DNA of 40,200 nucleotides from Nocardioides sp. Lineage in GTDB: Bacteria; Actinomycetota; Actinomycetes; Propionibacteriales; Nocardioidaceae. Position 1 is the first letter of the stretch. Each line of letters begins with the position of its first letter. The stretch covers positions 1 through 40,200 of the forward strand of contig NZ_JAURVJ010000068.1 in assembly GCF_030655615.1 (NCBI RefSeq), in the 5' to 3' direction. The translations under genes were made by a program, and so were the position numbers. Positions 24,301-33,492 of this stretch are shown in pieces. The notes under the pieces are model-generated. The model worked only from the letters and a program-made list of their open reading frames with translations. It was not told where the DNA came from and did no database searches.

Positions 24301-25398
24301 GTGACCCCCTTCACACGCACCGGTGCGGCCCTCCTCGCGATCCTGCTCCTGGCCCTCTGTCCCGGTCAGTCGTCGTCGGCGGGCGCCGCCACCGACGAGG
24401 GCGCGGTGACGGTCGTGACGAGCGACCCGCTGCGCCACCCGGCGGCCGCGTTGGCGTCGTACGCGCAGCTGATGGCTCTGCCGTCGGCCGACTCGGGCAA
24501 GGTCCCGGTCAGCCGGGCGCCGCGCGAGACCGGCGCCGACCCGTGCCCGCGCGACCGGTGCGTCGACCTGCGCGTCCCCGTCCCGGCGGGGGTCAAGGTC
24601 TCCGACAACCGGGTGCGCGTCCTGCTGCCCGCCGGCTACACCGCACCGCGCAACGCGAAGCGCCGCTACCCGGTGGTCTTCCTGCTCAACGGCGCCAAGA
24701 GCCGCTACGACGGCTGGACCGTCAAGTCGGAGATCATCGAGATCTCGCAGCGCTGGCAGGCGATCCTGGTCATGCCCGCCGGCGGCTCGGGCGACGAGGC
24801 GGGCATGTTCTCGGACTGGTACGACGGGTCGTTCGACTGGGAGACCTTCCACACCAAGGTCGTGGTCCCGTGGGTCGACCGCACCTTCCGCACCGTCAAG
24901 GGCGCACGCGGCATCGCCGGGGCCTCGATGGGTGCCATCGGGGCGATCAACTACGCGGCCCACAACCCGCGCATGTTCAAGGCCGTGCTCAGCATCTCCG
25001 GCGCCGTCGACACGACCGCCCTGGCGACGGGCGCCGTCGCGCCCGACGTGCTCGGGCCGCTGCTGTCGTTCCCCGGCCCCGACCTGCGCCGCGTGTGGGG
25101 CGACCCGGTGCGCGACCGGGCCAGCTGGAACCGGCACAACCCCGCCCGGCAGGTCGGCCGGCTCCAGGGGGTCGAGCTCCTGATCACCTCGGGCACGGGC
25201 TTCTCGGGCGGCTCCGGCGTCTACAGCGGCACGTTCGAGCGCAACCTGTGGAACACGCACTGCACGTTCCTGCTCCAGCTCACCGCCGCTGGCATCCCCT
25301 ACCGGGCCCGGGTGACGCAGGGCGGCATCCACAACTGGCAGTACTTCAACAAGCCGTTGCGCTGGGCGGCACCGAAGCTCCTCGCTGCGCTCCGCTGA
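24301..25398 (+). CDS. Secreted esterase of the antigen 85 / esterase D type
   Basis: This 365-residue alpha/beta hydrolase has a signal peptide (ALLAILLLALCPGQSSS, then AGAA). The fold elements are RRYPVVFLLNGAKSRYDGW, the oxyanion region MPAGGSGDE and the nucleophile S209 in GASMGAIGA. The C-terminal GGIHNWQYF with H344 matches the HxW-type end of mycolyltransferases. Four cysteines near the start and end suggest disulfides. It probably cleaves or transfers an acyl group outside the cell. Mycolyl transfer is not implied, since the rest of the mycolate pathway cannot be judged here. It reads divergently from nhaA and converges on acs. Confidence 0.87.
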   Translation: MTPFTRTGAALLAILLLALCPGQSSSAGAATDEGAVTVVTSDPLRHPAAALASYAQLMALPSADSGKVPVSRAPRETGADPCPRDRCVDLRVPVPAGVKVSDNRVRVLLPAGYTAPRNAKRRYPVVFLLNGAKSRYDGWTVKSEIIEISQRWQAILVMPAGGSGDEAGMFSDWYDGSFDWETFHTKVVVPWVDRTFRTVKGARGIAGASMGAIGAINYAAHNPRMFKAVLSISGAVDTTALATGAVAPDVLGPLLSFPGPDLRRVWGDPVRDRASWNRHNPARQVGRLQGVELLITSGTGFSGGSGVYSGTFERNLWNTHCTFLLQLTAAGIPYRARVTQGGIHNWQYFNKPLRWAAPKLLAALR

Positions 25399-25433
25399 CC
25401 GAGCGCGGCCGCCCATCCTCGACCACCGTGGGG

Positions 25434-27440
<2,007 letters not shown>

Positions 27441-27458
27441 GGGGTCTCCTGGGGTGTC

Positions 27459-27485
27459 GACGAGCAGGTGCTGCTCGTCACACTA
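27459..27485 (-). promoter_or_regulatory. acs promoter with CRP-like site and perfect dyad
   Basis: On the minus strand the -10 box TAGTGT spans 27485 to 27480. From its fourth base runs TGTGA-CGAGCA-GCACC (27482 to 27467), with the same half-sites as at crp. Overlapping this is a perfect 21-base inverted repeat, GACGAGCAG-GTG-CTGCTCGTC (27459-27479). The leader would be about 33 bases long with a good ribosome binding site. The DUF485-actP promoter has the dyad in the identical register. Confidence 0.55.
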
Positions 27486-27589
27486 GGGCGCCCCGGGTTG
27501 CCGTGACGTTGCCCCTCGCACGCGGCTCGGCCAGCGGTCGGCCGGGCTGGACGAGCGGTACGGCGAGCGGTCGACAGCCGTCGTCCGGC

Positions 27590-29047
27590 TCAGATCGGGA
27601 TGTTGTGACCGTGGGGGTAGGCCGGCGGCGGGGGCGGCGTGTAGGGCGCCTGCCAGCCGAGGTCGGCCCCCTGGATGTCCTGGTAGTTCTTGCCGAGGGC
27701 GTCCTTGGCCCACTGGTCGGAGTCGCGGACGTAGCCGGCGGCCTCGGCGAGGTGCTCGCCGGCCCGGACCACCTCGGCCGCCGTGTCGTTCATCAGGGGG
27801 AAGATCGCGCGGTAGAGGCCCTGCCAGGCGTAGTAGGGCCCGTAGGCGCCGGAGCCGATGGCCCCGGCCGGCACCGACGCGTAGGGCCGGAACCACGTGG
27901 TCTGGTCGTCGGCGGCCTCCGCGTTGTCGACGGAGTCGAGGAACGCCCGGGCGATCAGCGGCATCGACGTGTAGCCGATGGTCTCGAGCACGGGGTACTT
28001 CATGTCGATGATGTCGTCGGTGCCGCCGAACTCGGGAGCCAGGCCGGCCGCGGCGTGGATGTGGAAGTTGCCGCGGTTGGTGGTGTCGGCGACGGCCGCC
28101 AGCATCGTGTCGAGCATGGTCTCGTGGCCGACCTCCTGCTCGTTGATCGACGTCTCGAGGACCGTGAAGGCCTTCTTCAGGTCGGAGAACACCGTGTCGG
28201 GGTGCGAGCCCGTGTAGGCCTCGTTCTTGGGCTCCGCCGTCTTGGGGAGGGCGTCGATCGCGGCGCCCAGGAACCCACCGGTGGCCGAGACGGCCGCGAG
28301 GATCGGGGCGAGCCCGGGAACGCCGGCCGTGAACGCGCTGAGCACGCCGATGCCGGCCGTGGCCACCGAGATGACCGCCTTCCAGTCGGTGTCGTTGTTC
28401 TGCCGGGTCTGGGTGAACCCGGCGACCCCCGCCTCGAGGATGGTCGCCACGTCGGTGCGGGTCTTGGTCCAGATCTCCTTCTGCCCGGCGACGGCCAGGC
28501 CGAGCGAGGCCATGACCTCACAGTGCCCGTCGAGGACCAGCTCGAGCTTCTCCGGGCCGTAGCAGCGGTAGAACTGCTCGACCGTCTGGCCGGCGTTCTG
28601 CGCCAGCCGCTGGCGGATGAAGCCGATCTCGGTGAGGTCGGGGTTGCCGAGCTGCGAGTCGTCGCTGCCGGTCCCGGCGGCGACCTTCTTGATGGCCGCG
28701 CCCATCGAGCCGATCATCCCGTCGTACTTCGTCGGGTCGTCGAGGTGGTCCCACCCCGCGACGAGCTCGTCGATCTGGCCGTCCCACTTGCTCTTGACCC
28801 CGTTGAACTCGTCGAGGGCCGCCTGGGCCAGTCCGGTGTCGTTGTCGTTGCTGGCGCCGCCGTTGTAGCTGGAGCCGGAGGCCTGTCCGTCGAGGGTGAC
28901 CGACTGGGAGGCGTACGACTCGCCGTAGTTCTGCGACTTGGTGAACTTGTCGCCCTCGAAGTCCCACTCGTTGCAGGTCATCTCGGCGATGAGGGCTTCC
29001 CTCTTCGCGTCGGTGATCAGGGTGGGGAGCTGGCTGTAGTCGGCCAT
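27590..29047 (-). CDS. Unrecognised 485-residue protein, possibly surface or export related
   Basis: I do not recognise this family. There is no signal peptide. Residues 1-210 look mainly helical with low-complexity Gly/Ser/Asn (SGSSYNGGASNDND) and many Trp and Asp. Residues about 222-268 form a glycine-rich hydrophobic stretch (VATAGIGVLSAFTAGVPGL, then AAVSATGGFLGAAI), which could make a membrane hairpin. The C-terminal half is soluble and helical, and the tail is proline-rich (APYTPPPPPAYPHG). This composition recalls large helical proteins linked to type VII secretion, but no WXG motif or adjacent ESX gene is seen. It lies between acs and actP, both on the same strand. The ATG at 29047 has GAGGAGG-like sequence upstream. 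It is surely coding, as the frame is long and non-repetitive. Confidence 0.75.
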   Translation of the reverse strand: MADYSQLPTLITDAKREALIAEMTCNEWDFEGDKFTKSQNYGESYASQSVTLDGQASGSSYNGGASNDNDTGLAQAALDEFNGVKSKWDGQIDELVAGWDHLDDPTKYDGMIGSMGAAIKKVAAGTGSDDSQLGNPDLTEIGFIRQRLAQNAGQTVEQFYRCYGPEKLELVLDGHCEVMASLGLAVAGQKEIWTKTRTDVATILEAGVAGFTQTRQNNDTDWKAVISVATAGIGVLSAFTAGVPGLAPILAAVSATGGFLGAAIDALPKTAEPKNEAYTGSHPDTVFSDLKKAFTVLETSINEQEVGHETMLDTMLAAVADTTNRGNFHIHAAAGLAPEFGGTDDIIDMKYPVLETIGYTSMPLIARAFLDSVDNAEAADDQTTWFRPYASVPAGAIGSGAYGPYYAWQGLYRAIFPLMNDTAAEVVRAGEHLAEAAGYVRDSDQWAKDALGKNYQDIQGADLGWQAPYTPPPPPAYPHGHNIPI

Positions 29048-29115
29048 GAGGAGGTCCTTGTCCGCAGGGGTGGTCGATCCCTGTGCTCGTGCCCCCGTCG
29101 GTCACGACCCAAACG

Positions 29116-29151
29116 GGCCGGCCCCGCTCTCGGTCGAGAGCGGGGCCGGCC
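29116..29151 (-). terminator. Strong hairpin terminator of the DUF485-actP operon
   Basis: GGCCGGCCCCGCTCTCG (29116-29132) and its exact complement (29135-29151) form a 17-base-pair stem closed by two bases, 20 bases after the actP stop. On the minus strand it is followed by GTTTGGGTC, a weak U-tract. It separates actP from the unrecognised gene downstream. Confidence 0.85.
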
Positions 29152-29170
29152 GGTACGTCGGGCGCGAGGG

Positions 29171-30799
29171 TCAGTGCACGGTGGCCTTCTCGGCACCGGC
29201 GCCGGTGAGGGCGCGCACCTCGAGCTCGGTGTAGCGCTCCTCCGTGGCCGGTTCCTTCGACGTCACGGTGCCGAGCCAGCCGAGGAAGAAGCCCAGCGGG
29301 ATCGAGACGATGCCGGGGTTCTCGAGGGGGAACCAGGAGATGTCGATGCTGGTCGGCAGCAGCGACTGGTTGACCCCCTTGATCTCGCCCTTGCCGGAGA
29401 CGACCGGGCTGAAGATCACCAGGCCGATGCAGGAGGTGAGGCCGCCGTAGATGCTCCAGAGCGCGCCGCGGGTGTTGAAGCGCCGCCAGAACAGGTTGTA
29501 GACGAGCGCCGGCAGGTTGGCCGACGCGGCCGCGGCGAACGCCAGCGCCACCAGGAACGCGATGTTGAGGTTGCGGGCCGGGATGGCCAGGGCGATGGCC
29601 ACGACGCCGATGCCGGCGGCGGCGAACCGCGTCATCCGGATCTCCTCCTGCTCCGTCGCCTTCCCCTTGCGGATCACGCTGTTGTAGATGTCGTGCGCGA
29701 CCGAGGTCGACGACGTCAGCACGAGGCCGGCGACCACGGCGAGGATCGTCGCGAACGCGACCGCCGAGATGAGCGCGATCATGACCGCGCCACCCGTGGA
29801 GCCGGCGCCTCCGCCGACCTCCTCGGCGAGCAGCGGCGAGGCCAGGTTGCCCTTGCTGATGGCGACCGTGCTGTCCGGGCCGGTGTCGAGCAGGGCCGCG
29901 GCACCGAAGCCGAGGACCAGCGTGAAGAGGTAGAAGACACCGATGATGCCGATCGCCCACAGCACCGACTTCCGCGCGTCACGCGCGGTCGGGACCGTGT
30001 AGAAGCGGACCAGGATGTGGGGGAGGCCGGCCGTGCCGAGCACCAGGGCCAGGCCGAGGGAGACGAAGTCGATCTTGGTCGTCTCGCTGATGCCGTACTT
30101 GATGCCCGGGTCGAGGAAGCCCTCCTTGCCCGACTGCTGCGCGGCAGCGCCGAGCAGCTCGCTGAGGTTGAAGTCGAACTTCGCCAGCACCAGGAACACG
30201 ATCAGCGCGGAGCCCGCCATCAGCAGGACGGCCTTCACGATCTGGACCCAGGTCGTGCCCTTCATGCCGCCGACGGTGACGTAGAAGATCATCAGCGCAC
30301 CGACCCCGGCGATGACGGCGCTGATCGCGAGGGTGTTGGTGGTCTCGATGTCGAGGAGCAGCGCGACGAGCGTGCCGGCGCCGACCATCTGGGCGAGCAG
30401 GTAGAAGATCGAGACGACCACGGTCGACCCGGCGGCCGCGGTGCGGACCGGTCGCTGCTTCATCCGGTAGGCCAGCTGGTCGGCCATCGTGAACTTGCCC
30501 GAGTTGCGCAGCATCTCGGCGACGAGGAGCAGCGCGACGAGCCAGGCGACGAGGAAGCCGATCGAGTAGAGGAAGCCGTCGTAGCCGGTGAGCGCGATGG
30601 CGCCCGAGATGCCGAGGAACGACGCGGCCGACATGTAGTCGCCGCCGATCGCCAGGCCGTTCTGGATCGGCGAGAACGACCGGCCGCCGGCGTAGAAGTC
30701 GCTGGTGCCGGACGTCGTACGGCTGGCGCGCAGCGTGATGTAGACCGTCAGGGCGACGACGGCGAGGAACAGCCCGATGGTGAGGACCTTGTCGTCCAT
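29171..30799 (-). CDS. actP: Cation/acetate symporter (SSS family)
   Basis: This 542-residue sodium:solute symporter has about 13 membrane segments and the ActP pattern: DFYAGGRSFSPIQNGLAIGGDYMSAASF (given here in two overlapping blocks in the family) and FLGISGAIALTGYDG near the start, then GTAGLPHILVRFYTV and SAVAFATILAVVAGL. It takes up acetate, and often propionate or pyruvate, with a cation. The downstream acs would activate the acetate. The ATG at 30799 lies one base after the DUF485 stop. That pairing with DUF485 is the classic actP arrangement (yjcH-actP in E. coli). Confidence 0.94.
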   Translation of the reverse strand: MDDKVLTIGLFLAVVALTVYITLRASRTTSGTSDFYAGGRSFSPIQNGLAIGGDYMSAASFLGISGAIALTGYDGFLYSIGFLVAWLVALLLVAEMLRNSGKFTMADQLAYRMKQRPVRTAAAGSTVVVSIFYLLAQMVGAGTLVALLLDIETTNTLAISAVIAGVGALMIFYVTVGGMKGTTWVQIVKAVLLMAGSALIVFLVLAKFDFNLSELLGAAAQQSGKEGFLDPGIKYGISETTKIDFVSLGLALVLGTAGLPHILVRFYTVPTARDARKSVLWAIGIIGVFYLFTLVLGFGAAALLDTGPDSTVAISKGNLASPLLAEEVGGGAGSTGGAVMIALISAVAFATILAVVAGLVLTSSTSVAHDIYNSVIRKGKATEQEEIRMTRFAAAGIGVVAIALAIPARNLNIAFLVALAFAAAASANLPALVYNLFWRRFNTRGALWSIYGGLTSCIGLVIFSPVVSGKGEIKGVNQSLLPTSIDISWFPLENPGIVSIPLGFFLGWLGTVTSKEPATEERYTELEVRALTGAGAEKATVH

Positions 30800-30800
30800 G

Positions 30801-31187
30801 TCAGTGGCCCGTGCCCTTCGGTCCGGTGGGACGGCCGGCCAGGTCGGCCTCGTAGCGGTCCTGCAGCTTGGTGGCCAGCGGGTCGAGGTTGGCGGTCGAG
30901 TAGCGGCTGTAGACGAACGCGATGAGGAACGTCGAGAGGAACTGCAGCAGCCCGAAGACCAGGGCGACGTTGATGTTGCCGAACAGCCGGTGCGACATGA
31001 AGCCGGTCGCCCAGTTGGACAGCACGACGTAGAGCAGGAACCAGGCCAGGAACAGCACCGTCGCGGGGACCGCGAAGCCGCGGTAGCGCCGGCGCAGCTC
31101 GACGAAGTCGTCGGAGGCGTGCAGCTCGTCGTAGAACGGGTCGTGGCGCGCGGCCATCTCGTTGGGTTGGGACGTGTCCTGGGCCAT
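30801..31187 (-). CDS. DUF485 small membrane protein, ActP partner
   Basis: This 128-residue protein has the DUF485 pattern: a soluble N-terminus with SDDFVELRRRYRGFAVP, a first membrane segment (VLFLAWFLLYVVLSNWA), a short loop and a second segment (VALVFGLLQFLSTFLIAFVY without the last residues), then RYSTANLDPLA. E. coli YjcH is the best-known member and is co-transcribed with the acetate permease. The precise role is unclear. It is the first gene of the operon. Two in-frame ATGs (31187 and 31154) are possible; the first has GGAAAGG upstream. Confidence 0.9.
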   Translation of the reverse strand: MAQDTSQPNEMAARHDPFYDELHASDDFVELRRRYRGFAVPATVLFLAWFLLYVVLSNWATGFMSHRLFGNINVALVFGLLQFLSTFLIAFVYSRYSTANLDPLATKLQDRYEADLAGRPTGPKGTGH

Positions 31188-31222
31188 GGTGCGGCGCCTT
31201 TCCGGGGTGCTGACGGGTCGGA

Positions 31223-31241
31223 CGTGACGCCGGTCACGCTA
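31223..31241 (-). promoter_or_regulatory. DUF485-actP promoter with CRP-like dyad
   Basis: On the minus strand TAGCGT (31241 to 31236) is a good -10 box. From its fourth base runs CGTGA-CCGGCG-TCACG (31238 to 31223), a symmetric GTGA-N6-TCAC core. Over 25 bases from CCCTAG this stretch matches the acs promoter at 19 positions with no gap. The expected leader is about 43 bases. The rest of the gap from 31242 to 31351 shows no clear signal. Confidence 0.6.
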
Positions 31242-31351
31242 GGGACGGCGTGAGGCGGCCGTCAGGGGTGCGCGCGGGCGCTGCGCCGGACGGGGACGCG
31301 CGTGCGACGAGCGGTCAGTTCTCCGCGACGAACGGCGGGGACCTGCGGGGC

Positions 31352-32848
31352 TCAGGACAGGGGCGGGGTGGTGTCGCCGAGGAGCCAGGCGTCCCAGAAC
31401 GCGCCGAGGTCCTCGCCGGTCTGCTCCTCGAGGTAGGCGAGCAGGGTGTCGCGGTCGGCGTTCTGGTTGTCCTGGCTCAGCGGCCAGCCGCGGACGGCCT
31501 TCCAGAACGGCTCCTCGCCGACCCGCAGCCGCAGGGCGTGCCAGAGGAAGGCACCGGAGAGGTAGACGTTGGGGGCGGCGAACTCGCCGGGGTCGAAGTC
31601 GCCCGGCGGGCCGTTCTCGGCGCGGGTCCGGGCCTCCGAGCCGGCGACGTCGTCGAGGTAGTCGTCGATGGGGACGCCGACCTGCTCGGCCTGCCAGAGG
31701 AACTGGAGGTAGGTCGCCATGCCCTCGTTCATCCAGACGTCGCGCCAGTCCGAGGGGGTGACCTGGTCGCCGTACCAGTGGTGGGCGTACTCGTGGAGCA
31801 CGTCGGCGTCGGAGACGTCGGGGCTGATCGTGATCATCGTCTGGGTCTCCATGCCGCTCTCGGAGTCGACGACGAGGATGCCCGCGGTGTCGAACGGGTA
31901 GGGGCCGAGCCGCTCCTCGAGCCAGGCGAGCGCATCGGGCGACCCGCGCAGGATGCTGGGCACGCCGTCGCCGGCGGGGGTCCAGTAGGTGATCGGGAGG
32001 CCGCCGGGTCCGGTGTCCTCGGTCTTGTCGTAGTCGCCGAACGCCATCGTCACGAGGTAGGACGACGCGGGCTCGGCCAGGTGGAACCGGGTCCGGTGGA
32101 CGCCCTCGAGATCCTCGTCGCCGACCTGCTCGCCGTTGGCGACGCCGGTCCAGGGCGTGGGCACCTGGAGCGTGAAGTCGTAGAGCGCCTTGTCGGCCGG
32201 CTGGTCGTTGACGGCGTACCAGGTGAAGGCGCCGTAGGGCTCCTGCATGGTCCAGGCCTGGTGCTCGTCGTCGATGGTGAAGCCGGTCGTCGAGAAGTCG
32301 CCGCGCGTCGTGGGGGCGTCGACCGGCTCCGGCGTGCCCTGGTAGCGGATCTCGACCACGTAGCGCTCGTCGGTCGCGACGGGGTGCGTGACGACGAGGT
32401 CCTTGCCGCGCTGCTCGTGGTCGAGCTCGGTGCCGTCGATCGCGACGGAGGTGACGTCGAGGGTGTCGGAGAAGTCGAGCTGGAACTGCTCGGCGTCGGC
32501 GGTCGAGCGGAAGGTGAGGATCTCGTGGCCGGTGAGGGTGTCGCTCTCCGGGTCCCAGGTGAGGTCGAGGTCGTAGTGGAGCGCGTCGACGCCGGGGTCG
32601 CCGATCTCGGGGTAGACGGAGTCCTCGACGGTCTCGCTGAGGGCCAGGTCGAGGTCGGGTCCACCGGGCTCGGTCGGCTCCGACGTGGGCTCCGACGTCC
32701 GCTCGGAGGTCGGCTCCGGCGTCGTGGCCGTGCTCGTCGACGGCGCCGGGCTCGGCGCCGAGTCCCCGTCGGCGTCGCTCGAGCAGGCGGCGACGAGGGC
32801 CGCGACCGCGACGAGGGCGACGAGCGGGACCGGGGCCCTCCGGCTCAC
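31352..32848 (-). CDS. M1-family metallopeptidase lipoprotein
   Basis: This 498-residue protein has a lipoprotein signal (VPLVALVAVAALVAAC, lipidated Cys 22), a Ser/Thr/Pro/Glu spacer with repeated TSEPTSE, and an M1 gluzincin domain (about 70-495). Zinc ligands are H352 and H356 in HEYAHHWYG and E375 in NEGMATYL, with the standard spacing; the GAMEN-like motif reads SGMETQT. It is shorter than classical aminopeptidase N because the C-terminal helical domain is missing. It lacks the Ig repeats of the other M1 peptidase. The GTG start overlaps the ECF sigma stop by four bases, an unusual coupling. Confidence 0.92.
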   Translation of the reverse strand: MSRRAPVPLVALVAVAALVAACSSDADGDSAPSPAPSTSTATTPEPTSERTSEPTSEPTEPGGPDLDLALSETVEDSVYPEIGDPGVDALHYDLDLTWDPESDTLTGHEILTFRSTADAEQFQLDFSDTLDVTSVAIDGTELDHEQRGKDLVVTHPVATDERYVVEIRYQGTPEPVDAPTTRGDFSTTGFTIDDEHQAWTMQEPYGAFTWYAVNDQPADKALYDFTLQVPTPWTGVANGEQVGDEDLEGVHRTRFHLAEPASSYLVTMAFGDYDKTEDTGPGGLPITYWTPAGDGVPSILRGSPDALAWLEERLGPYPFDTAGILVVDSESGMETQTMITISPDVSDADVLHEYAHHWYGDQVTPSDWRDVWMNEGMATYLQFLWQAEQVGVPIDDYLDDVAGSEARTRAENGPPGDFDPGEFAAPNVYLSGAFLWHALRLRVGEEPFWKAVRGWPLSQDNQNADRDTLLAYLEEQTGEDLGAFWDAWLLGDTTPPLS

Positions 32849-33438
32849 TCCTCGCCCCGCAGCAGCGGGCGGGCGAGCTTGCGGCCGTGGTGGATCTGGG
32901 CCTTGATCGTGCCGAGGGGGACGCCGACCAGCTCGGCGATCTCGTCGTAGGGCATGCCGTAGACGTCGCGGAGCAGCAGCGGCTCGACGTACTGCGGGTG
33001 GTCCTTCTCGATCGTCTCCATCGCCTCGAGCAGGTCGAGGCGGGTGCCGGCGATGACGCTGGTGGTGCGGGGGTCGGGCTTCTCGCTGAGCGGGTTGTGG
33101 TCCTGCGGGTCGTAGGCGGCGGCCTGGTTCTTCATCCGTCGGTAGGTCGTGCGGGCGCTGTTGACCGCGACGACGTGGGTCCACGTGGTGAAGCGGCCCC
33201 GCCCGCCCCAGGAGGAGATCTTGGTGGCGATGTTGAGCAGCGCCTCCTGGCAGGCGTCCTCGGCGTCGGGCGTGTAGGGCAGCACTCCCCGGCAGACGTT
33301 GAGCGTGCGCGGGCGGATCGCCGTGAGCACCGCGTCGAGCGCGGCCGCGTCGCCGGCCTGGGCCCGTCGCGCCAGCTCGTCGATCTCGTCGGGGGTGGTC
33401 TCGCCGCCGTACGCGGCGTCCTCGCTCTGCGTTGCCAT
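32845..33438 (-). CDS. ECF-type RNA polymerase sigma factor
   Basis: This 197-residue sigma factor has region 2 (about 20-95: DAEDACQEALLNIATKISSW, then GGRGRFTTWTHVVAVNSAR) and region 4 (about 135-190: DHPQYVEPLLLRDVYGMPYDE and IAELVGVPLGTIKAQIHHGRK). No anti-sigma factor lies next to it. Instead it is translationally coupled to the M1 lipoprotein, which might be its target or take part in its control, though this is speculation. The ATG at 33438 has AAGGGTGG upstream. It is divergent from the Ser/Thr kinase with a 54-base gap. Confidence 0.93.
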   Translation of the reverse strand: MATQSEDAAYGGETTPDEIDELARRAQAGDAAALDAVLTAIRPRTLNVCRGVLPYTPDAEDACQEALLNIATKISSWGGRGRFTTWTHVVAVNSARTTYRRMKNQAAAYDPQDHNPLSEKPDPRTTSVIAGTRLDLLEAMETIEKDHPQYVEPLLLRDVYGMPYDEIAELVGVPLGTIKAQIHHGRKLARPLLRGEE

Positions 33439-33480
33439 GCCGCCACCCTTCCCCGAGAGCCCCGATCCAGGCCTGTGGAC

Positions 33481-33486
33481 GATAAT
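33481..33486 (+). promoter_or_regulatory. -10 box of the Ser/Thr kinase gene (leaderless)
   Basis: GATAAT ends six bases before the GTG at 33493. An AT-rich hexamer in otherwise very GC-rich DNA is conspicuous, and no Shine-Dalgarno sequence precedes the start codon. Confidence 0.5.
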
Positions 33487-33492
33487 GCACCG

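Noticed and set aside
27503..30925. A 1140-codon open frame on the plus strand opposite the unrecognised gene and actP.
   Set aside because: Same cause: it runs antisense to two genes and a terminator, and its protein is low-complexity. Similar long mirror frames at 4812-7610 and 23865-27506 were rejected for the same reason.
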